This document shows positions 57,870-64,000 of a stretch of 64,000 nucleotides of DNA, in pieces (the stretch's first letter is position 1; each line of letters begins with the position of its first letter). The notes beneath the pieces were generated by a model that saw nothing but the letters and a program-made list of their open reading frames with translations, was not told where the DNA came from and searched no databases. Source of the DNA: Clarireedia homoeocarpa (taxonomy: Eukaryota; Ascomycota; Leotiomycetes; Helotiales; Rutstroemiaceae); assembly GCA_001465935.1 (NCBI GenBank), contig LNKV01000041.1, forward strand, positions 236,336-300,335, given 5' to 3'. A program made the position numbers and the translations under genes.

Positions 57870-58742
57870 CTATATATTTGCATTGCTGCATATAAATAGA
57901 GACTTCCCGGAAGCAAAATTCTTCCCTTGCCCATTGTCAAGCGTACTTGATATCCACATCTTCCGACCTTCATGCTTCGTCAACCAAGAGCGACAACGCA
58001 CAGTTCCAGGAGTCTGGAAAGGATGATGGTACTTAATTTCAAGAGAGACGGTGTGGGCCACAATGACCTTAGAGCAAAGGCGGGGTATCATGGACATAGT
58101 ATCATCAAGCACCGAGGATACAAAGCCGCCATGGGCTACGTCGTAGTGTCCGTTAATACCGGAGCCAATGGATAGAAGTACCGTAACATTCTCTACGCAC
58201 CTCCTGGATGTGGTGGAACTGTTCGACGTTTTACTTATTTCAGCGGAGGTGCCGTCGCCACCAGATGCGAGCATAATCTTGGCGCAGCTGTAGAATGATT
58301 GATAGGCAAGGATAGTTTCATCGGTTGCCAGGGTCTTCCCAATGAATGTATTCATTTTATCATTAGAATTTCGAGATGTCATCGAAAAAGGAATCGGAAC
58401 GAGAGAGGGATCTGAAAGCACTTCAGCGCACCAAGGAATTTTGTTAAAATGCTGGGCAACATGGGGTAGAATTTGCTCGAAAGGGATGTCTAATAGGTCG
58501 GAAGACATGGCGAGACCCTGGAGATTGATCCAATGAAGGAGCTCTCCTGAAAGAATGAACTGGTATGGTGGGGAGAGATAGTCGAAAGGTGAGGAATATA
58601 AATGGTCTTGTGAAAAGATTGTGCTGGAATCTTGATTCTTAAATGCAGCATTGCGGCATTGCTTGACCTCCCACTTCACGTGCTTGCAATGTTGCACTGA
58701 ACTGTGACTTCGGATGTGTGCCGGTGTATTGGATGCTTGCAT
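57870..58742 (-). CDS. Hotdog-fold (4HBT superfamily) thioesterase-like protein
   Basis: An uninterrupted ATG frame of 290 residues, about the size of fungal cluster-associated hotdog proteins. After a poorly conserved N-terminus of about 70 residues, there is IPFEQILPHVAQHFNKIPWCAEVL and PFSMTSRNSNDKMNTFIGKTLATDETI, then the hotdog core (about 190-280). The core includes INGHYDVAHGGFVSSVLDDTMS, where relatives carry the H-GG-(x)-LD active-site helix, then HTVSLEIKYHHPFQTPGTVRCRSW and EGRKMWISSTLDNG. It is convergent with the dead prenyltransferase. No stop or shift was found, so it may outlive the cluster. The frame at 58769-58969 (ALTTAQLLAIALVFYDHRNQ) could be an upstream membrane-segment exon, but no splice pair was confirmed. 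Confidence 0.65.
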   Translation of the reverse strand: MQASNTPAHIRSHSSVQHCKHVKWEVKQCRNAAFKNQDSSTIFSQDHLYSSPFDYLSPPYQFILSGELLHWINLQGLAMSSDLLDIPFEQILPHVAQHFNKIPWCAEVLSDPSLVPIPFSMTSRNSNDKMNTFIGKTLATDETILAYQSFYSCAKIMLASGGDGTSAEISKTSNSSTTSRRCVENVTVLLSIGSGINGHYDVAHGGFVSSVLDDTMSMIPRLCSKVIVAHTVSLEIKYHHPFQTPGTVRCRSWLTKHEGRKMWISSTLDNGQGKNFASGKSLFICSNANI

Positions 58743-59851
58743 GACATGGATGAGTTCAACGACAACAGCTAGTTATACAACTTATTCAAAACATCAAGAA
58801 AGGGGCAGTCAATTTTGCGTCCCAAAAGATGCACTCTAAGTAGTATACCATCCCTAAATCCGAGCGTACCAGTACAGAGAGATATAAATCTTGTGATCTG
58901 GTTTCTGTGATCATAAAAGACTAGTGCAATTGCTAATAGTTGTGCCGTTGTCAAAGCATAGATGCTCAATGTTAGTGAGACTCAGACTCTACCACTCCCA
59001 AAGGAATCCCACTCCCATCCTCCAAGCTCTCTTGGAATGGAAATGAGCAAGTTACCGGAATCTTTCCATGCATACCAACATGGGTCCCATTTTCCAGGGC
59101 TGTGCCGCTTGCTCTTTGATATCCATAGTACATCCATAGTACATACAACGTTGTGCACTAACAGTTGCTCCATTTTTATAGGGCTGTGCCGTTTCTCCAC
59201 TGATATCGATACAACGATATGTAGCCAAATGTCTGAGAGTAAATCTTGGCCTAACGAACCGACTTTGATTCGACAACAGGAGGGCAGTAGAAGTGGTTAG
59301 GATAAGATTCAATTTCGATCAAGGTTGAGATTGGGTCGATTTGACATCGCAAGGAAATGGTTCTTTTCATTTACCCACTTGGGTACTTCCGTTCCTTTAG
59401 CTGTAGCCGAACCCATGCCTCTTTTTTGGTCGCTTGAGGAGGGTATTAGTATAACGATTCGTACCAAACGGGCAACGTAGTGCTCAATTATATGAGAAGA
59501 TCCATATAAAAATACTCCTAATTATTAATTTCACTACTACTATACTAAAAAAAACATACAAGACAATAAACATAACAATCGCTAAACCGCTATCAACAAA
59601 ATCATTACTTCGGGCCTTCGTCACAACACCATACGAGTGGTATGGGTCCTGTCGTGATTCCCCGCCTTGTCCCAAGGCACCCATGGTACATCCATACTTG
59701 TATTTCATCTCCCAAACCCCTTAACTCGAAGAAAAATACAAGAAATAAGGAGAAAAAGACATGAGACCACTCCAATGATTCGTGTAAAAAGAATCCAATA
59801 TACCTCCATCCATCGCTCACCCCCTGGGTATCACACACACATGTTCAACTT
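58743..59851. other. Intergenic region
   Basis: About 1.1 kb. A segment containing AGGGCTGTGCCG and TGATATC occurs twice (59087-59128 and 59170-59211), as a diverged local duplication. CATAGTACATC is also doubled near 59125-59145. No gene was seen. Confidence 0.45.
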
Positions 59852-62800
59852 TTACGCCACCTCTCCCGCAGGTTCATACAATGTGACCGCCTGATGACCA
59901 TTCGTCAGGTCACTCTCTGTTTCGGAATCCCCATCCCCATCCACACTTTCTGTCCATTCTTGTCCTTCTTCATGACTGTCTGTTCCAGTCATAATCGTTC
60001 CGTTTTCCGTAATAACCGTCGTACCATGACTACTCCTCCTCATTGTTGCTCCATCACTTTCGTTTACACTTCCATCTTCATGCTCCTGCTCTCTCAATGC
60101 CAAGTTCTCCTTATTCAGCTGTCCATAATTTCGAGCCGTGGCTCCTCCCCAGCTGGATTTGCGAACACTGGGTTCATCAGACTTCTTGACGCTGTGACTA
60201 CGCTTGAAGTTGCCATTAGGGAGGTTGTTATTGATCTGACTCAGGGACAGAATACGACGAGATGCTTGATCAGACGGCGGGGCTTTATTCATCGAACGGT
60301 TTTTCATAGCTATGTTAACTGCGTCGTGTGTTGTAGAGGGGGCTTTCGATCTAACGCTCGACGCAACAGAAGCAGCAGTTGAGTTTCGGTGAACAGAAGT
60401 ACGTTTGCGGCTCATTGGATCTCGAGCATTCTTTGCCGAGTTCTTCGATAAAAGAAGAGCGCGGGAATGATCAATCACACCTTCAAGAATACGTCGTTCA
60501 AGACCTTCAGCTCTGGTCTCCATTGCTTGAAGCTCTTCCCGACGTATTCTTAAAGCAGTCTCCAAGCTTGATACATCGGAAGTAAGTCGCAACTTTTGAT
60601 AAGTAAGGTCTTCCTTTTCGGTCTTGAGTTTTGCAATAGATGCTCTTAGAAGCTCTTCTTCGTCACGAAGACCAACAACTGTTGCTTCAACAAGTTCTTT
60701 CTGAGCAAGACGCCTCTCAAGAGCAATGCTCGCTGCTTCTGCCGCTCTTTCTTTCTCAGCATGGTCGTAGGCAATACGCTGAGTCTGCTTGGTCACAAAT
60801 TGCGACACCTCCGAAGCAGTGTCCATGACTTGCTGATGGATCTTATCGAGCATCTCTAACTGAGCGAAAGATTTACCAGCTTCTTGCATATGACCAACAA
60901 GTTTGTCTAATTTCTCGTGAACTGGCGTATCATCATACTTTTCGGGTTCGATCGGGGGCGGGATCTCGGGTGGTGGGGGAATATCTGCGATCTTCCCTTG
61001 GATTGCCTCGGAAGCTGACTTTGAGTGCTCATAGTGTTGACCGACAAGGACGAGAACATCTTTGATAGATTCTAGAATTTGAGGATTGTATTCAGTAACG
61101 TTTCCTTGAACGCCCTCAACGATCCCTAGAGTCTTCAGAACTTCCTCTCGTGTGAGCTTATGCTCGCTCTTGGACTCGGCCTGCACTTCTTCGACTTTGG
61201 TGAAAGTTTCGTCAACACGGGTGAAAACCGTCTTTGATCCTTCATCCATCTTTTCTACCGACTCAGTCAAGGTAGTAGACAATGTATCCACAAGCATCTT
61301 GATGTCGTCTACCACTTGCTTCGTGCTGAGAACAGTGGCCTCAACCTCTGTGGTCTTTTCCTCACCGAGTTTGGATTGTTCTTCTAGGAAGTTTTGAATC
61401 TCGTCGTACTTGCTCATGAGCTCGCTAAACTTCTCTTCCAACCCAGTGTCTAGCTTGTCCCACGTCTGTTGGAACTTTTCGTCAACCTCAAGTTTGGCCC
61501 CAACTATGCCAGCATTGCATTGTTCGAATTCTGTCTTGACCGCTTCAAATACACCTTTGATGTCATCGGTAATGTTCTCATTTTTACTGATAATTTCTCC
61601 CAAGCCATCGAGGAATTCGCGCAAAGAATCAATGCTGGTGGCACCTTCATCAAGTTTTTCCTTCATAGCATCCTTGAATAGTTCGAGGAAGGATTTGATT
61701 TCGGTGACACGTTCTCCAACGCCGACTGTCTCTGCTTGACGCTCTTCAAAAGCTTTAGCATTGGCAGATGCGTGTGTCTCGATGCGCTCTTTAAATTCCT
61801 TTACAACTTCACCAAGATTGTTAACATCGTCTTTGGTGGCAAGAGCAGCGAACTCGGGGACGACGGTCTGTTCAATGGCAGATTTGACATCTAAACACAC
61901 GGCTTCAACAGCTTCGATATCAGTTTTGGTAACCTTCTCGAGGTCTTCGGCTTCGCTTTCGGCATGCGCCTTGATTTCTGCTAGGCCTATCAAGATATCA
62001 CGGACTAAGGTTTCCACGGCATTGATGTCATCCCGTTTCGACACTTCTTCCAGATGGGTGGTCAAGTTATTGATACCATCGCGAGCTTCGAGAATCAGAG
62101 TTCCCATCGTCTCGATGTCATCTTTCTTAGCAGATTGTTCAGGGTCAATTTCATCGACCTTGGCTTTTGTGTTTCGTAGCAAAGTTTCAATCGCCTGGAG
62201 GTCTTCCTTCCTGACAACGTTTTCGCTCGGTAGAGCCACTTGAGTGGAGAAGGCGTCGATCTTCTCTTGCACTCCACGAAGCATCTCCTCAATGCTTGCC
62301 AAATCTTCCTTCTCTATTGATGCAGGAGCTGGCTGTGGGGCTGGGTGCTCGAGGGCTTCGATTGCTTCAACCTTTACTCTTAGCTGTGTAATAAGCAATT
62401 CGAGTTTTTCGATATCATCCCGCTTCAAATTGTCCTTTACCACTGGAACAATGGCACGATTGTTGTTGATCTCTACTAAAGCTTGCTCTTCCTTCTTAGC
62501 TTCTTTCAAAGAATCAAGCTCGGCACGCAGCCCTTCTAGACCTTGTTTGAGGGTATCCAAAATCTCATGATTGATAGTCATGTCGATAGGCTTACTGCCA
62601 ACCTTTTCAACTTCGGCTTTCAGGACAGTAAAGCCGTCCTGTAGGGCGTCGATGATGTCGCCAGTCCCTGGCATACTGTCTTCATCGTCTTCACGTGGTC
62701 TTTCCATGCCGACCCGAAGACTCTCCAGGCCTTCCTTCAGTGCATTGAGAATTTCATCTTTGTCAGTGTTGGCTCCTTCACGTGGTCTTTCCATGCCGGC

Positions 62801-64000
62801 CCGAAGACTCTCCAGGCCTTCCTTCAAGGCATCGAGAATTTCATCTTTGTCAGAGTTGGCTCCTTCACGAATGAGCGCACTTGCTATCGATTCTCGCAGA
62901 TGTGCCAATTCCCCTTGCACTGTCTCAAAGCCAGTTGTTGAGTTCTTGGAAATTAGCTCCTCAACTTCTGACCGAAGAGTGATGAAGTTGTCTCGCATGT
63001 TTTCAAGAATTTCATCTTTTCCAGTGGCTTCAGAAGAGCGATCCACATAGCTCTTAATATCGGAGCGGAGTTTCTCGAATCCGTCTTTGGTTGCACCGAG
63101 CAGTTGTTCAGTATCTCGTTCATGTGCAGCAACGTTTTGCTTAGCTTCATCCGAGACAGCCTTAAAATCCGCACGCATCGACTCCAAGATCTCCTGCAAG
63201 CGTTCTGAAACCTGGGTCATGAAAGCATCAACAGGATTGGATGAAGTTGCCAGTCCTGCCTTCATGGCCTCAAAGATATCATCCTTGGTGATAGTCTCTG
63301 CAACATCACGACTGACTGTAGTAATAGCATTTGCTGCAGCAAAATCATAGTTTTCCAGGCCTTCCTTGACAGCCTGAAGGATATCTTCTCGACTGACGCT
63401 TACATTCTCCCGGGTAAGCGCAGAGTCAAAGGTTTGCAGTCCTTCTTTCACGGCGTTGAGAACGTCGTCGCGGCTAACGCCAACGGGCGTTAACGCAGAA
63501 TTAAAAGTTTCGAAACCTTCCTTGACAGCGTCAAAAACATCCCCTTTACTGGCGCTCACTTCTGTAACGCTGACAAGAGTAGAATTGAAGGTCCGGAGGC
63601 CATCAGCAACAGCTTCACAGACATCATCGCGATTGATTGTTGGTGGAAATCGCTGACCCTGAAGACCAATTCTTACAGCCTCGAAAACATCTGCTTTAGT
63701 CACAGTTGGAGTGACGCCTCTTGTTAGAGCAGAGTCAAAAGTTTGCAGGCCATCCTTTACGGCGTCAAGGATATCTTCACGAGTTATGCTGCCGCCTTTG
63801 ACTGCTTCGAGAATATCGTCTCGAGTTATGCTTCCTCCAATATCATGAATTTCAAATCCATTTTTCACAGCATCAAAAACATCGTCACGGGTGATAGCTT
63901 CAATCTCCTCTCGAGATGGCGCTTGCCCCATCGCCTGCAGTCCCTCCTTTACTGCCGAGAGAACTTCATCACGTGTGATGTTGACATTATGAGCCTGGAA
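59852..64000 (-). CDS. Giant repeat and coiled-coil protein (5' end beyond window)
   Basis: The frame runs from the right edge without interruption for more than 1380 codons and stops at 59852; an internal ATG at 63931 is not the start, because repeats continue upstream of it. First comes an array of about 15 copies of a 25-45-residue module with the core TRDDVxxAVKEGLxT. Next are about seven copies of a related module, KxDDIExxExLLxxxxxxI, then a long predicted coiled coil, a Pro-rich break (PPPPEIPPPIEPEKYDD), a second coiled coil (KELVEATVVGLRDEEELLR ...), and a basic Ser/Arg-rich tail ending acidic. There is no enzymatic motif. It is probably a structural or tethering protein of the cytoplasm; I cannot name a family. 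Confidence 0.8.
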   Translation of the reverse strand, partial: FQAHNVNITRDEVLSAVKEGLQAMGQAPSREEIEAITRDDVFDAVKNGFEIHDIGGSITRDDILEAVKGGSITREDILDAVKDGLQTFDSALTRGVTPTVTKADVFEAVRIGLQGQRFPPTINRDDVCEAVADGLRTFNSTLVSVTEVSASKGDVFDAVKEGFETFNSALTPVGVSRDDVLNAVKEGLQTFDSALTRENVSVSREDILQAVKEGLENYDFAAANAITTVSRDVAETITKDDIFEAMKAGLATSSNPVDAFMTQVSERLQEILESMRADFKAVSDEAKQNVAAHERDTEQLLGATKDGFEKLRSDIKSYVDRSSEATGKDEILENMRDNFITLRSEVEELISKNSTTGFETVQGELAHLRESIASALIREGANSDKDEILDALKEGLESLRAGMERPREGANTDKDEILNALKEGLESLRVGMERPREDDEDSMPGTGDIIDALQDGFTVLKAEVEKVGSKPIDMTINHEILDTLKQGLEGLRAELDSLKEAKKEEQALVEINNNRAIVPVVKDNLKRDDIEKLELLITQLRVKVEAIEALEHPAPQPAPASIEKEDLASIEEMLRGVQEKIDAFSTQVALPSENVVRKEDLQAIETLLRNTKAKVDEIDPEQSAKKDDIETMGTLILEARDGINNLTTHLEEVSKRDDINAVETLVRDILIGLAEIKAHAESEAEDLEKVTKTDIEAVEAVCLDVKSAIEQTVVPEFAALATKDDVNNLGEVVKEFKERIETHASANAKAFEERQAETVGVGERVTEIKSFLELFKDAMKEKLDEGATSIDSLREFLDGLGEIISKNENITDDIKGVFEAVKTEFEQCNAGIVGAKLEVDEKFQQTWDKLDTGLEEKFSELMSKYDEIQNFLEEQSKLGEEKTTEVEATVLSTKQVVDDIKMLVDTLSTTLTESVEKMDEGSKTVFTRVDETFTKVEEVQAESKSEHKLTREEVLKTLGIVEGVQGNVTEYNPQILESIKDVLVLVGQHYEHSKSASEAIQGKIADIPPPPEIPPPIEPEKYDDTPVHEKLDKLVGHMQEAGKSFAQLEMLDKIHQQVMDTASEVSQFVTKQTQRIAYDHAEKERAAEAASIALERRLAQKELVEATVVGLRDEEELLRASIAKLKTEKEDLTYQKLRLTSDVSSLETALRIRREELQAMETRAEGLERRILEGVIDHSRALLLSKNSAKNARDPMSRKRTSVHRNSTAASVASSVRSKAPSTTHDAVNIAMKNRSMNKAPPSDQASRRILSLSQINNNLPNGNFKRSHSVKKSDEPSVRKSSWGGATARNYGQLNKENLALREQEHEDGSVNESDGATMRRSSHGTTVITENGTIMTGTDSHEEGQEWTESVDGDGDSETESDLTNGHQAVTLYEPAGEVA
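62691..62864 (-). repeat. Near-identical 87-base tandem duplication inside the giant gene
   Basis: Two copies (62691-62777 and 62778-62864) differ at five of 87 positions and code for one 29-residue module each (KDEIL-ALKEGLESLR-GMERPRE). The much lower similarity of the other modules shows this is a recent in-frame duplication. Confidence 0.85.

Overview
The window is nuclear DNA of a filamentous ascomycete (Pezizomycotina). The evidence is short introns of about 47-100 bases with GTATGT/GTAAGT/GTACGT-type donors and CTAAC/CTGAC-like branch sites, and typical families: C2H2-Zn2Cys6 and Zn2Cys6 regulators, a fungal-rhodopsin membrane protein, fungal GEN1, a dynactin Arp10-type protein and mitochondrial seryl-tRNA synthetase. 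A Leotiomycete is my guess from overall feel only; nothing here proves the class. Several genes look broken until their introns are placed, so exon limits are given in the entries. Left part (1-16 kb): the tail of a Fot1/pogo-type transposase at the edge; a C2H2-Zn2Cys6 regulator divergent from an enoyl-reductase-like oxidoreductase, sharing a 430-base promoter with two CGG-N4-CCG palindromes; an Smr-domain protein with a C-terminal prenylation signal; a rhodopsin-domain membrane protein; an amino-acid permease convergent with a DHA2-type MFS exporter; and a second Zn2Cys6 regulator gene with a stop codon inside its zinc cluster. Middle part (16-35.6 kb): a low-complexity intergenic stretch, phosphoinositide phospholipase C (18.1-21.5 kb), then about 14 kb with no convincing gene, normal base composition and many micro- and minisatellites. 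Right-centre (35.6-48.4 kb): housekeeping genes: a small membrane protein, an Arp10-like dynactin subunit divergent from a GEN1-type Holliday-junction resolvase, a calponin-homology protein with a long charged tail, a possible decayed TPR-type locus, and a conserved fungal protein of unknown role. Right end (48.4-64 kb): more simple repeats; a short-chain dehydrogenase pseudogene with four GCGGCCGC palindromes in its old promoter; a BTB protein; tRNA-Arg(TCT); mitochondrial seryl-tRNA synthetase; then the remains of a specialised-metabolism locus (a methyltransferase and a UbiA-type prenyltransferase, both without their N-terminal halves and abutting head to head, plus an intact-looking hotdog thioesterase); and finally a very large repeat/coiled-coil protein that runs off the window. 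The best leads are the fused half-genes of the relic cluster, the two candidate regulator-binding palindrome sets, the nonsense codon in the second regulator, the lipid-anchor signal on the Smr protein, and the modular repeat protein at the right edge. No single undescribed multi-gene system could be demonstrated.
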